Positions 32,708-44,325 of a stretch of DNA of 64,000 nt are shown piece by piece. Within the stretch, counting starts at the first letter, position 1; every line of letters starts with the position of its first letter. The position numbers and the translations under genes are program-made. This stretch comes from Anthostomella pinea (taxonomy: Eukaryota > Ascomycota > Sordariomycetes > Xylariales > Xylariaceae). Below the pieces are notes generated by a model. The model did not search any database, was not told the origin of the DNA, and saw only the letters and a program-made list of their open reading frames with translations. The stretch covers positions 5,332,001-5,396,000 of the forward strand of contig CAUWAG010000018.1 of NCBI GenBank assembly GCA_963556695.1, written 5' to 3'.

Positions 32708-35341
32708 ATGTCACACATTGCCACGGCACCGCATGGTGGTCGAGTTGTGGTTGGCACTCTTCCTCGTTCGCATGCTTCGAGTCCATTCTACGAGCACGGA
32801 GACAACATTTATAACCAAGGTCACGACGAGCGGTACGAGACACACATGGCGCCGTACGACGGGAGGTATTGCGATGGACCGGTTCAACATGGCGCTCGAG
32901 ACACAGGCTCAACGAAGCACAACAAAGACCACCCACATCTAGTCGGCGTGTGGCAGGTCTCGCCAGAGGGACAGAGACACACACCGGTGGTGGACCGAGT
33001 CCGCCCCAACTACAAGCCGTCGGCATTGCGTTGGCCCTTCTTGACCTCTCTCCTAGCCATCCTGCTGGCGTTGGTAGCCCTGCTTGGGTATGCTCTGCAC
33101 GCACTACCCGTCCTGGATGTCGAGATGGACGTGTTGTCAGGAGGCCTTGATGCGAGAGCGTTCAAGAGGCAGGCTTCTGCGTCTGAGTTTCTACCGAGCA
33201 CCGTCACTGATGACGCTGGGGCTACGTCGACACGACCCCAAAGCGACTTTGGTGATGTTGGTACGGTGACCGTCAGCGAGTCGGTCACGGTCACGCCCAT
33301 CATCGCGTCCACCAAGCCCACCGAAGACTTCGGCAAAGTCGGATCGGTCACGGTCACAGCCAGTATTGCGTCCTCCAAGGCTAGCGGTGACTACGGTGAT
33401 GTCGGGACAGTATCAGTCACGCAACCGACTGTGTCCGGTGCACCACCTTCAGATCATGGCATGGTCGGCACTGTGGGAGTCACGGCAACTCTCACCCAGC
33501 AGCTGGCTCCTACATTTGTCACGCCCCAAGCGACTGTCTTGACGGACGCCCAAGGCATCCCGACCGCCACGTCGACAAGCACTCCAGCTCCCGTCTCAAC
33601 GCTTCAGTCCACGACGCTTACCAACTCGCTCGGCCAGCCAACAGCTTCGCAAGTGACGATCGCGCTGGTGACACCTTCGGTCACAGTGGCGACCAACGCT
33701 CAGGGGATGCCGACAGCAACCATCACAAGCTACCCCGTCATCCCCACCGACGAGAACGTGGTGGTGACGACGACCTACATCAGCTACGGGCAGTACTTCC
33801 TCGGCGCCTTCTTCCCCACGCTCGTCGCGATCCTCCTGGCGATTCCCATCCGCATTCTCAACCTCAACGCCAAGATCTTCCAGCCGTGGCATGAGCTGAC
33901 GCACGCGCAGGGCGTCACGGGCCGCGAGTCGCTGTGCCTCCAGACGGGCGGCTGGCGGTCGGTGGTCACCAGCGTGCGATCGCTCTTCGGCGGGCAGGCC
34001 CTCGTCTTCCTCACGACCGTTCTTACGCTGGCGTCTTCACTACTAATACCCCTATCTGCCGAGGCTGTGGCCCTCAGCCTGCATGGCAGCTGCACGAAGG
34101 GAGGCGGCACGGCTAAGAACTGCGCTTACGAGCTCAGCGTATTCAGCCAGGCGGCCAAGTCTACGCTAGCGCTGCTGGCTATGATGGGCTTCTTGGTCCT
34201 TCTCATCGTTGCTCTCCTGCTCAGGTGGCAGTCTGGTGTCAGCACCAACCCCTGGAGCATATGCGGCGTGGCCTCTCTGTCGCTGAACCGGGACGTTCGA
34301 GACTTGTTCACGGGACTGCCGGCCGGCATCGACGCCGGGAAGATGCCCGAAGGCCTGCTCGACTCTGTTATCGGGGATCGGATCTTCCAGCTGGGGTATT
34401 TCTACAATGCGAACGAAGTGTTGGAGTATGGGATTATGCTCCACGATGGCTTCGCGGCCAATCATCCACTGTACCAGGGCAGAGGCGTCAGTCAAGACCA
34501 GGTCACGGAGGAACACCCGGCTAGCAGAGCGGCCGAGACGAAGCACCATTTGCCGTTCCTTATGCTGGGATTTCTCGGACGGATATTGTTCTTATCGGTG
34601 CTCGGCGGCCTGCTCGCGCTGGTCCTTTACTATAACAACACGGGCGGCGACACGCCTTTCGAGAGATTCATGGCCAGCGAGTCCTTCGGAGTCAGGTTCC
34701 TCTTCACGGGCGTCGGTGTGGTCATCAGCTTCTTCTGGGCATCCTTCTTCAACAGTAAGTTGAGCTATCAGCATGGTCAGGCCACAGTGACATGGCGCTA
34801 ACGCGGTAAAGGTATTGCCATCATGAGTCCGTACCAGCAGCTCGCCCAGTCACCCCAGCAGGCGCGGCGATCAATCCTCGTCGCTCCACCTACCAACGCC
34901 TTCTCGGGACTCTGGTCGTCGATCCGCCGGCGGCACGGTTTCCTCGCCGTCGTGGCGCTGACCTCGATCCTCTCGGAATTCCTCACCATCTTCCTCGGCA
35001 ACATCCCCTTCCGCGTGACGCAGACGTTCCTGGTCCACAACATATGCACGTGGACTGCGGTGGGCATTATCTGCATAATGGTGCTCGTCGTGCTGTGCTC
35101 TTTCTTCCTCAAGTGGCCGCACATGCCTGTAGATCCGAGCACGGTGGCCGGGGCTATGTACTACGTCTGTGACTCGTGGATGTTGAGCCACTTTGAGGGA
35201 CTGAGCACCTTGGATAAGAAGGAGAGGGATTGGAAGGTCAACGGAATGGGACTGAGGTATGAATTTGGTGAGATGGATGGTGTTTCGGGTACTAGGCGGG
35301 TGGGTATCGATGCTTCTGAGGGCGGAATCTGGGACCCTTAA
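32708..35341 (+). CDS. DUF3433 multi-span membrane protein
   Basis: Two exons, 32708-34754 and 34812-35341, give 858 residues. The start is the first ATG (MSHIATAPHGG). Residues 1-108 are a soluble cytosolic tail; a membrane segment at ~111-135 (FLTSLLAILLALVALLGYAL) is followed by a Thr/Val/Ser-rich extracytoplasmic region with four degenerate repeats of a (D/S)xGxVGTVTV motif. From ~365 there are about seven more membrane helices, in two similar halves typical of tandem DUF3433 domains. Features of the family include FQPWHEL and ESFGVRFLF. The second exon carries the C-terminal helices. DUF3433 proteins are fungal plasma-membrane proteins of unknown function; nothing in the context gives a role. 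The 57-nt intron is GTAAGT...AAAG and restores FFNSIAIMSPYQQL. Confidence 0.88.
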
Positions 35342-35806
35342 GGACATTGGTTGTCTTACAGCCTCAGCTGCTCTTTGGATGACAGTCGAACGGTATTATG
35401 TAGGCGTGGTAGGCTTCGGCATAAATACCGGTATATATGACGAGCGATAACGTGTCCATGGAAACTTTGTTTTATCACAGTACTGCCAAACACTACTAGA
35501 GCACCACCATAAGACTACCAATGGCGCTCACAACAGCATGAAGGAATAATGGCTAAATGGAATCGTAGCAGCTGGTGGCGCTATGTGCCTTACTATGGAC
35601 ATTGGTATCGACATTGGCTGTTATGAATATAGATATTATCCTAAACAAGACTTGAGGGGCATGATCGTATATGCACTCGATAAACACGGCAGTAAGTATT
35701 ACACTGAAGTTTGAATAATACCAAAGTTATACATAGAATAGGATACGCTTCTCAGACAGTTCGAGCCCTCAGCTGCCACTGATCACATTACACATGCCAT
35801 AAAGAC
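35342..35806. other. convergent 3' intergenic region
   Basis: This 465-bp spacer lies between the DUF3433 stop (+) and the Ecp2-like stop (-). AT-richer sequence with several ATAA/TATTA words probably includes both polyadenylation regions. No gene. Confidence 0.45.
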
Positions 35807-36376
35807 CTAGACAGGCACCATCCTCCACTGCACCGTGTCGTCTCCGCACGGCATCGTTCCCTCAACGCCCACCTTCCCAGCCCGACTCGCGGCGATGGCC
35901 GAGCCCAGGATGTCGGTGACGTCGGTGCCGCCGACGTAGATCTGCTCGTCCGACGGCGCCGTCTGCGGCTTGAGCTGGAGCGCGCAGCCGTCCTGGGACA
36001 GCAGGGTGTTGAACTGGTCGGTCTCGTAGTCGGCCAGGAAGAAGTCGCCCGTGCCGTCCAGCAGGGTCTCTCTCAGTGATACGCACGCGGCTAGCCAGTT
36101 GGCCGGGGCGGCGATGTCGACGGGCGTGAAGGTGCTATCGCCGCAGTAGTCTGACGGCGTCGTCTTGGCGAACCAGGCCCAGCACTTGGGCGGGTTGGTG
36201 GGTGTGGTGGGGAAGTCGACGATGTCACATGTCGGCGACGCATCGTCGGATGTGGCAGCTGTAGCCCGTGTGTCTAGATCGACGGGACTGCTGGTCGGGC
36301 TGGTGCTGGTGCTGGTGGGCAGGCTGAAGGCCGTGGCGGGCACCATCAGGGATGAGAGGACTTGACGAGGGCGCAT
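35807..36376 (-). CDS. Putative secreted Ecp2/Hce2-like effector protein
   Basis: A single exon from the ATG at 36376 encodes 189 residues. The frame stays open further upstream, but this ATG begins a signal peptide (MRPRQVLSSLMVPATAFS). A Thr/Ser/Pro-rich linker is followed by a domain with the Hce2 pattern: CWAWF, then CGDSTF, a region ending LAACVSLRETL, a QDGCALQLKP segment and VGGTDVTDILGSAI near the end, with six to seven cysteines. The family was named after Cladosporium Ecp2, and members are secreted by many fungi; some are virulence factors, most are uncharacterised. The assignment is from motif recall, not a search, and is moderate. It converges with the DUF3433 gene. Confidence 0.68.
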   Translation of the reverse strand: MRPRQVLSSLMVPATAFSLPTSTSTSPTSSPVDLDTRATAATSDDASPTCDIVDFPTTPTNPPKCWAWFAKTTPSDYCGDSTFTPVDIAAPANWLAACVSLRETLLDGTGDFFLADYETDQFNTLLSQDGCALQLKPQTAPSDEQIYVGGTDVTDILGSAIAASRAGKVGVEGTMPCGDDTVQWRMVPV

Positions 36377-37950
36377 CTTGAACGAGAGCTGAAGACGCTT
36401 CAAGCAACTGTCGAGGTTTGACGTCGAGCGTATAGTGGGGGTAACGAGTGACTGTGAGCTGCCTGCCTGTGTCTGTGCCTCTACTACTATATCACACGGC
36501 ATCGTCACCAGCTTATGTAGTCGGCCATGCTCATCCCCATCCGCAAAACGAACGAAGCCGCCAGTCCCTGACATCGCCGGGTCTCGCTTCGGCATGCAGG
36601 AGGCCGTCACAATCTTGCGTGCTGCGACGTTGAGGTTGTCGTGGGGTCCAATGGCGGTCGAGTGCCGATCCCAGAAAGTGACGGCCCGTCCAATCAGCGC
36701 CGGGGCCGACGCCGTCTTGGGCGATGCGGCGGCTAACCACCGACAGGCCCCCCCGAATCACAGTGTGGTGGTCTTGGTGGTATTGGCGGTATTTGGCGTG
36801 CACGGCCAATAGCGGCGTTGGCAGCTGTATAGTCTGCGAGTATAACGCCTCGGCGTGCATGGGGGCGAGTCATGGGATGCGCATTGCCCCTGAATCTCGG
36901 CCAGGGTCACTTTCGTCGTGAGCGTGTGCCGACTGGTCGTGGTCCCGGTATTGGGATTTCTACCTGCCTCCCTAGGCACACTGCTACGTTGACGAGGGTA
37001 TGCTATATCTTTGGTCCCTTGCATCCACGTTGTTCAATGTTGGGAGGAGACACCATCCAACGGTCGGCGCCTATATTAGAGTCTAGAATCTGCAGGTCCA
37101 CGTGAATCCCAAGATTGAGTCCGAACCATGACCCGGCTCATTCATCAACGTCCCAGACTCACTATTCCTTCCAAATTGGCCCTCCTATTAAGTACAAAGG
37201 CCGAGGGGGCAATTGCTAGTCTTACACATGACTGCTCTCGATGGCGAAGGCCGTATCGTGCTGAGCTCACAGCCAACCAAGTCGGAAGCGTGGTCCTTTG
37301 TGCCTATATAGAACTCATTGATAAATTCGAAGAGAGTAGAAGTATCATTCAACAAGAGAACAAGAGCTCTCTGGGTAACAGAACATGAATGTATACATAT
37401 GTCACAAGTTCTGTCACACATTTAATCTACAATGAAGCGCTTCTTCTCGCTCTTCTCTTGGGAAGTGAAGCCCTCTCCAAGTATGTATACACCTTTAGTG
37501 CTGTTCTCTTCCCGGATCACCAGGTCAGCAATAGGCTCAGACTTCCAACAGGATGATCCCCAGCAACCAGCGCCGTAGCACGATTACTCCAAGTCGCGGT
37601 CTCACACATGTAAATCCCCCATGCTCGCCATTACTCAATCGTTGCATACACGCAAGTCTCGTCGTGGGTCGACTCGAAGGTATCTCAAACTCCAACTCTC
37701 GCCATGCTGCAGCATGATGCTGCTCCTCTCACCCTCGTTCCCCCTATCTTTCCCTCTTCCAAATCTCGGATGGCCGCTGCCGACAACTGAGATCATCATA
37801 AATGCATGTCTAGTATGAGCTGGTTTGCACCTGAGCAAAATAAAACGAATAGGGACCCCAACTCCCAAGGTGATGAGGGGGCTAGTCAACGCCCGTGGTG
37901 CTTTTTTCCTTGGAATTCCAAGTCCGGTATCTGCTCAAGTCTCGCCGCTA
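36377..37950. other. intergenic, 1.6 kb, no gene seen
   Basis: This is upstream DNA of the Ecp2-like gene and downstream DNA of striatin (both minus strand). Open frames are short and overlap on both strands. The A/T-richer part 37300-37500 and 37700-37860 probably belongs to the striatin 3' UTR. No repeat or RNA gene was recognised. Confidence 0.4.
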
Positions 37951-40649
37951 CTAGCGCGCGAATACCTTGACGATGCCGTCGCCGCCACCACTGACAACCC
38001 ACCGACCATCATGACTCCAGACTACCGTACAGACGCCTTCTCCTCTCATGATGCGGTGACTCGTGATCTCCTGGGTGCAGGTTCGCTTCTCCAGAGACCA
38101 GAATCGGAGGCTAGCATCGTGGCCAGCCGATACGAGCTCCCGCCCATCCGGGCTGAGGGATAGACCCGAGATTGCCGCTGGGTGTGCGAGCATGTTGTAT
38201 GTACATTGACCTGAGAGTGACATGAGCAAGGTTCAAACAAATATCAAGATGACCATAGACTTACCGCTGTTGGCGTCGAAGAACCTCACAAAACGGTCTT
38301 CGTGTCCCGAGATGATGACGCCCTCGATCCCGCTGCTGGAACCTCCACTGCCGCCGGTAGGGCCGCTTCCCTCATCGTCGAGTCCTGAGCCCGAGCCCGA
38401 GCTCTGGTCGAGGCTCGTCGTTGTTGCCACAACAGCATTGACGCTCGTAGCCATGGTACCATCATAAGTCTCCAGGCTCGCCATGGAACCAATCTCTTCT
38501 CCCGTTCTGGTATCGAATATGATTATTGAGGCATCCGAAAAGCTGACCACAAACGCTTCACCAGTAGCTGATAGGGGTTTGATAGATGTTGGCGAGGCTT
38601 TGGAACTATTAGATCGGCGTATGTCATGAACAAGAGTCGAGTTAAATGGTGAGTTCGATGCCATACTGGGCTGCGGGGAGTTGGGGAACTGTGAGCCAGA
38701 GCTCATCGAGTTTCCTCGCACCCGGCCGCTGCCTGTACCACGCCGTCCTCCTGGCCCTGGCTGGGGGGATGTCAACTGCGGAGGCGCGCTCACAGCCCAG
38801 ATCTTGATGGCTCCATCGGCCGCACCCGACACCACTAAGATACGGTCCGGGCTGCCATAAGGATTGGATTGACCAAACATAGCACCCAGCGTGGCAGGAA
38901 GCACGCAGATGGCCCAGACAGCGTCAGTATGGCCATCTAGTGTTGCCTTGGGGTCTACCCGGCCGCGCTCCCACACCCGGATGGTCGCATCCTGACCGCC
39001 AGAAAAGATCCAACCGTCGCCTTGAGCACGCCCACCCGTGGAAAAGTTGGGCGAGGGCGACCAAGACGTGAGACACAGCACGGCGCCGCTGTGTCCACGA
39101 TGAGTGAAGTCGGCTGGTACATCAAGATCGGATGAATGACTACCCACGTGGTTCGGATTCTCCCGAGGGATATGGAAACGTTTCACAAGACCATCATCGC
39201 CTGCAGTGCAAATCTCCGGCTCTCCTGGGCTCCCACCGCCGGAAAATATGACAGTACGAACGGCATCGAGGTGACCGCGCAGTCCATAGCGTAGCTTGAA
39301 GTTTCCACTGTCCGCCTTCTGTGCCATGGCATTGAGGGAGAGCTCCTGTTCCGCACTTCTTCTGCGCGACATTGAGCTTTTTCTTCGATGGGAGCTGGGG
39401 CCGCGGTTGGGCGATTTTGGGAGGCTCTCAGCGGTGGGAAATACATCGGTATCCGGACGGTGCGAGAGAGGTTGTAGAGGCTGGGAAGACGCTGGGTCGG
39501 AAAAGGACCCTTCGCTAAAATCCCACCCATCCGTATCTGTGCTGCCTCGTTTCTCCAGAGCCCCTCCGGCATTCTCAGACTGCCTAAGCTCGTTTGTGTG
39601 GTTCGCTTTGGAAGGGGTTTCCTCTTGAGTACGTGTCGTAGGCGGACCAGGAGCCGGCCATTCGTGGGAGTACATTGACGAGGAGTTTTCAGTAGACCGG
39701 ATCATCATAGGAGCTGACTGCAGATCTGGAGTCTTGGAAGGCATATTGGCGGAGGGGGCTTGCGACATGGGAGGCGCGTGGTTCGGAGCAGGGCGAGCTG
39801 GACCCTTGACATTCTGGTTTAGCCTCATGATGTCGTGTTGGTTGAGAGGTAATCCAAAGTCTCCTTCTCTGAGGTCGTCCATCAATGGCAAAGGGGGGGA
39901 CTCTCGAGGCGGCATCGGATTCGCGGGTGTCATCATTAGGTATGAGAATTCAGATTGGCACTGGTCCAAGAAGTTCCTGAGCTCCTCACGGTCGCGCTCC
40001 TCGTCAGCCTGTAACCTGTCACCAAAGAAACCCTCAGACCCTGCCATTGACTCCTTCGGCGGCTCGCTCGTCGCTGCACAAACAGTTAGTACTTGGAAAA
40101 CCAGCCAGGCCAGGCGGCGAGGGGTTTACGGACGTTTCAGCTTCTCCTGAACCAGGGCTGCCCTGTCGAGCTTGGGAGGGTGCTTCACGGAATGGTCCGC
40201 ATCTTGTGACGACGAAGATGCGATTTTGAGCTCGCTGGCTTGGTCTTTAACCTTCTTCTCGAGGATATTGACGTATCTCTTCAGGGCCTTCTGAGTGGCA
40301 TCGGCCCGTCTGGCTGAGCCTTCGAGAGCAGCTATCCTCCCTTTCATCTCCTGGCGCTCGATCTCCCAGGCGTTCCTATCTCGCTCGTGTCGATGCCATT
40401 CGGTCTGGAGGAAACGCATAACACCTGCGAAAGATGGCCGTTAGCTACAGCGTCACGTACACGCCCGCCCAATGCCTGACTGCGAGACTGCGACTCTGAC
40501 AGCGACTCGCCTTGTAATGTGTATTCAGTCGCGTGCGGCTGGTTCCCCTGATGGGCGGGTGCGGCCCCCCCTCCCTGCATCTCCTGAGCACCCACAGGGC
40601 CACCGACTCCGTTGCCAGCTCCCATGGCGGAGACCTGTTGCCAGCTCAT
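37951..40649 (-). CDS. pro11: Striatin homologue (STRIPAK scaffold, PRO11 type)
   Basis: Exons on the minus strand: 40649-40511, 40424-40130, 40066-38265 and 38210-37951, giving 831 residues. It begins [14 protein letters not shown]; the striatin N-domain follows with [26 protein letters not shown], and a coiled coil ([22 protein letters not shown]) that in striatins binds PP2A-A and caveolin. A long Ser/Pro-rich linker leads to the C-terminal WD40 propeller ([85 protein letters not shown]). Striatin is the regulatory subunit of STRIPAK, needed for fruiting-body formation and hyphal fusion. Intron 1 has a GC donor. The second intron's ends are uncertain: 40129-40067 keeps the frame, as does 40133-40074. 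Confidence 0.93.
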
Positions 40650-42155
40650 GGACGCGAACCGTGCAGACTCGAGTCGTGACAGTGACGGTATTCAACCCTC
40701 ACTACCGTCTTCACCGTCGAGTTCGTATGGGGGTGTTCGACATGCGCATTGGGGTCGCCAACCCAAAGTGCCACTGTGTATCGGTGCAGACGCGCGGGCT
40801 CTCGATTGAGGGACCCCAAGAGGCTCGTTTGCGCGTCAGATGGCGACACGCGGCGTTGGTAAAGTGGCAGTGAGTGGTTTCGCAGGCGTAGTTGGCCGAT
40901 ATCGATAGAACGACGGAGGGTTCGACGTTCGACCGTCGACCACGGTGCAGTAAGAAGCTCGGAGAAGGACAGGAAACCTGAGCAAAGCTCTCTGGAGAAG
41001 GGGGCCGAGACTGAATGCCCGTGGTAGATTTGGTTGGTGACGTCGGGTCGGTCGCGCAGGGTGGCGTGCTCCAGATGCGATGCGAATTGATGAGGTGCGA
41101 TCCGGGCTTTGAGAACGTCGTCGTATCCTTTCTCGCTTTCTCTCGCTTGCGACTTCGTGATGACTGGAGCTCCTTCGGATGGGGCCCCTGGACAAAGATG
41201 TGATGAATTCAATCCCAGAGTCAAAAAAGCTACAGTGCATGTATCTTTAGGGGCCAAGGCCAAAGCCACGACAGGGTCAGGAGCTTGGAGGCGGTCGCTG
41301 TTGCTGCCGCTGTCCGTTCACTACCTAGGTACCTATGAACACTCGCCCAATCAGCGGCTGAGGGTCTGTGGCTGGTGCTGCTCTGGCCTGGCCTTGCTAG
41401 CCGGACTGTGGCGTATTTCCCCCGAGACAGTACATGAGGTACATGTCGATAAGTTAAGGACTGAGAGATACCGTAGCGATACGCTCAGACCACCTCTCGT
41501 TTTGACCTGAGCCAAACGATTCAATGCAGATGTTGATCATCTGGATCTCGCACCTTCATGGCGAAGAGCCATTGTACATGTAAGCAATGGAACCTTGGGT
41601 ATCAGAGGTCTACATGACAGCCGCCTATCGGTCTGTTGGGTCTATGTATGTAGGCTGCCCAAGAACATGCACAGTCTCAGTCATGCCAGACCACCTAGGA
41701 GGTAAACACAGTCCAGATGCCATGGCTTGAAGTATTCAGTCTGTGGTGATAGCGCTGAAGCTCGGAAGCTATAGTCACAACATGAATGTTTATCCGTTCA
41801 CTACCTTACACATGCAGTGCGCAGGTATGTACGCCTACTGCCATATGCACTTTGAATGTGTTCATCTGTTGCCCTGGATTTCCTAACACCCCGCCTCGTC
41901 GTATGTACATGCACCCATAGCTGGGTGGCATCGGTGATAGGCCATTACCCCCAAGCTGTTGGTGATCGACAACCTCGGCTGCCAAGAAATCAGACGACCC
42001 TACGATTGACTCCTCTAAACTCCCTGTTATGTGTATTTCGTCTCGTTGTCCGTTCTCTCCCCTCTAACATACGAATGAAAGGTGTTGCCTCGCTCTCGTC
42101 CTCGGAATAGTCTACTGTCCTACGGTTGCTAGTCGCATCAACAACGACCGTTGCA
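40650..42155. promoter_or_regulatory. divergent region, striatin / thioesterase
   Basis: This 1.5-kb spacer lies between divergent starts. The striatin side is likely a long 5' leader. TAGGTACCTA lies at 41326-41335 within CTACCTAGGTACCTATG. A frame of 207 codons on the minus strand (41269-40646) overlaps the striatin start region but has no recognisable product and is rejected as a gene. Confidence 0.45.
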
Positions 42156-42756
42156 ATGGCGGATAAGAGTATGGCAGAAGCCATAGAGGGAATGGAAGGC
42201 ATTCAGAGAGTGGAAAGGTATCTGAGCTTGTGGACATACGCATACCTTCAGGACCCCAAGAACAACGTGAGTCCTCGGCATCTTTTACATGAGCCCCTTA
42301 GGGTACCCGTCAATACCAGCTAATGCCTGTCAGGACTGGTCGTCAACCATCACACCGCACCTGTCCATCGTCTCACACTCAGCATCACTCCCGCATCCCA
42401 ACATCACCTTCCGCTTGACTGTACAGCCCATCCATAACAATGGCCTAAACAACATGCATGGGGGATGCACATCCACCATCTTCGACCTATGCACTACGAT
42501 GCCGCTTCATCTGATCTCCAAGCCCGGATTTTGGCAGTGGCTTGGCGTGAGTCGCACCTTGAACGTCACGTACCTGCGGCCTATACCTGTCGGTTCAATT
42601 GTGGACATCGAATGCGAGATCGTCCAGGTCGGGAGGAAGATTTGCACCTTGAGGGGCGTCATGAGAGCTGTGACAGCCGATGGCAAAGAGGGACCGAGCC
42701 TGGCGGTTTGTGAGCATGGAAAAGTCAGTACGGATCCTCCTGCTGAGAAGCTGTGA
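42156..42756 (+). CDS. Hotdog-fold thioesterase (acyl-CoA thioesterase-like)
   Basis: Two exons, 42156-42266 and 42334-42756, give 177 residues. The N-terminal helix region is MADKSMAEAIEGMEGIQR. The second exon has the PaaI/ACOT13 hotdog signature: IHNNGLNNMHGGCTSTIFDLCTT, with the active-site Asn/His-Gly-Gly loop and the aspartate on the central helix, then LNVTYLRPIPVGSIVDIECE and GRKICTLRGVM. Family members hydrolyse acyl-CoA or related thioesters. Substrate and compartment cannot be told; no clear targeting peptide. Intron: GTGAGT...TGTCAG, 67 nt. Confidence 0.88.
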
Positions 42757-42972
42757 TGTATCATCACTTGAACGGGAGCAGTGATTCAACGTTGGGCAAG
42801 GTCATCGTTCCCAGCTTGATCCAGAATGAAGATTACATTAGACAATATCAAAAGTTGTATACAAATCGGCTTGACCTGCCGACCTGCCGACTTGCCACGA
42901 CGCCAGCCCAATGCAGTCCCGACCAATGCATGTTCCAACGCCATCTCTCCAAATGATGGGAACTTCCACGGT

Positions 42973-44325
42973 TCAAAGTGTGTCCGTGAGACGTAAAACA
43001 TAAGGCAGTTCGCCTTTGTCGCCCCCTGTGGCAAGTCGGATGACTGAACCTTGGGACACAGATTGTAAGCTCGTGCTTGAAGCCTGGCTAACAGAATACG
43101 GCTGTCTTGTCTGGGCGAAGCTGTCGGCACTGTTTGCACTGGGTGACCGGGCCACAGCCGTCTTCCCGGCCTTACTCTTTGGTGTTGTTGGCGCAGTACG
43201 ATATTGATGCCAAGTAGTTGCCGACGAGTTTCGAGCCAAGAGATTAGGTCTACGCGGGACACGCGAACGCGTACTGCTCCTGCTGAAGCTGGGCGAACTA
43301 GCTATGCTCCGAGCAGGTGTGGTAGGGGTGGTGTCCTGAGGAGCGTCATCATCGATATGCCCGTCGCTCTCGGAATAACTGGCATCGGGATCCTGGGCGC
43401 CGTATAGAACAGATGGGTCCAACGGCTGCATGTCCCGCAACAACTCAGCCAAGAGGTGCATGAGCCGCCGGAACGTTGCGTTGGATAAGGGGCGTGTGCA
43501 GAAGCGAGCGCGTTCGTAGATGTCCAGAAACCCAGATGTACTCTGAGAGCTGCACACTACGTCAAGACTGGTGAGGTGAACAACATAGTCTCTCATGGTC
43601 ATATCGGAAGCACGTTGAAGAAGAGCGACGGCGTCGAGGTCGAGGGTCGGCGTGTCTGCAGCAGAATTTTGATCTACAGGCGCCTGCGAGACTGCCTTGG
43701 CCTCGACGAGGTTCGGCAGTTCAGAAAGAACAGTGCTGTACTGAAGGTTGGGCAAGTCCGGAGAGGCCGGCGAGCCCCATCCGTAATGTTCGATGTCGCC
43801 CCAGACGGGTCGCAGCGACGGAAGCACAATGCCCATCTCGTCCGCAGCGGTCGCAGGGGGTTTTGGCCTGAACAGTTGGAGGGACTTCCTGCCGTCTTTG
43901 GCCTGCGCATCGCTCGTCCTTGTTTCGCCTGCCGCGTCCTCGGACATGGCCTGCAGAGCATCGAGTGCAAGGACCTTGGGGCGAGCCTCCCACGCGATGG
44001 CGGCGCTTCTTCCCAGGCTGGCGACAATCATCTTTCGGACCTCGTTGGTGACGTCGCCCTTCTCGATGGGGATCCACGTCTTAGGGATGGAGGCGAGCAC
44101 GCTGCGGGTGACATAGAGGCGGAGCGCATAGACGAACAGGACGATCAGCACGGTGAGGACGTAGATGATGGCGATGACGATGAGGTTGATGACCTGGTGG
44201 GTGGTGCTCAAAGCCTGGCGCACAAAGTCGCCGGGGACGATGAGGAGCAGGGTGGCGAGCAGAAGACATAGTAGGACATAGACGGAGGTGTAGGCTATGC
44301 GAAAGACGAGGCGGGCGGTTGCCAT
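42973..44325 (-). CDS. dlt1: Defect at low temperature protein 1 homologue (DLT1)
   Basis: A single exon encodes 450 residues from an ATG at 44325. Two membrane helices lie near the N-terminus (residues ~9-31 and ~42-66, VINLIVIAIIYVLTVLIVLFVYAL). They are followed by the conserved DLT1 block, SIPKTWIPIEKGDVTNEVRKMI...SAAIAWEARPK, and later by GIVLPSLRPVWGDIEHYGW and PNLQYSTVLSELPNLVEAKA. The C-terminal third is Ser/Thr/Arg-rich and disordered (SFSRSSTRSRVPRRP). DLT1 is a fungal membrane protein whose loss causes cold-sensitive growth in yeast; its biochemistry is unknown. The protein is longer than yeast Dlt1 because of the tail, as in other filamentous fungi. Confidence 0.9.
   Translation of the reverse strand: MATARLVFRIAYTSVYVLLCLLLATLLLIVPGDFVRQALSTTHQVINLIVIAIIYVLTVLIVLFVYALRLYVTRSVLASIPKTWIPIEKGDVTNEVRKMIVASLGRSAAIAWEARPKVLALDALQAMSEDAAGETRTSDAQAKDGRKSLQLFRPKPPATAADEMGIVLPSLRPVWGDIEHYGWGSPASPDLPNLQYSTVLSELPNLVEAKAVSQAPVDQNSAADTPTLDLDAVALLQRASDMTMRDYVVHLTSLDVVCSSQSTSGFLDIYERARFCTRPLSNATFRRLMHLLAELLRDMQPLDPSVLYGAQDPDASYSESDGHIDDDAPQDTTPTTPARSIASSPSFSRSSTRSRVPRRPNLLARNSSATTWHQYRTAPTTPKSKAGKTAVARSPSANSADSFAQTRQPYSVSQASSTSLQSVSQGSVIRLATGGDKGELPYVLRLTDTL

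Noticed and set aside
40646..41269. 207-codon minus-strand frame upstream of striatin
   Set aside because: It overlaps the first codons of striatin in another frame and lacks any family signal; more likely 5' leader.
43576..44271. 231-codon plus-strand frame inside DLT1
   Set aside because: Antisense shadow of DLT1, whose minus-strand frame carries the family motif.
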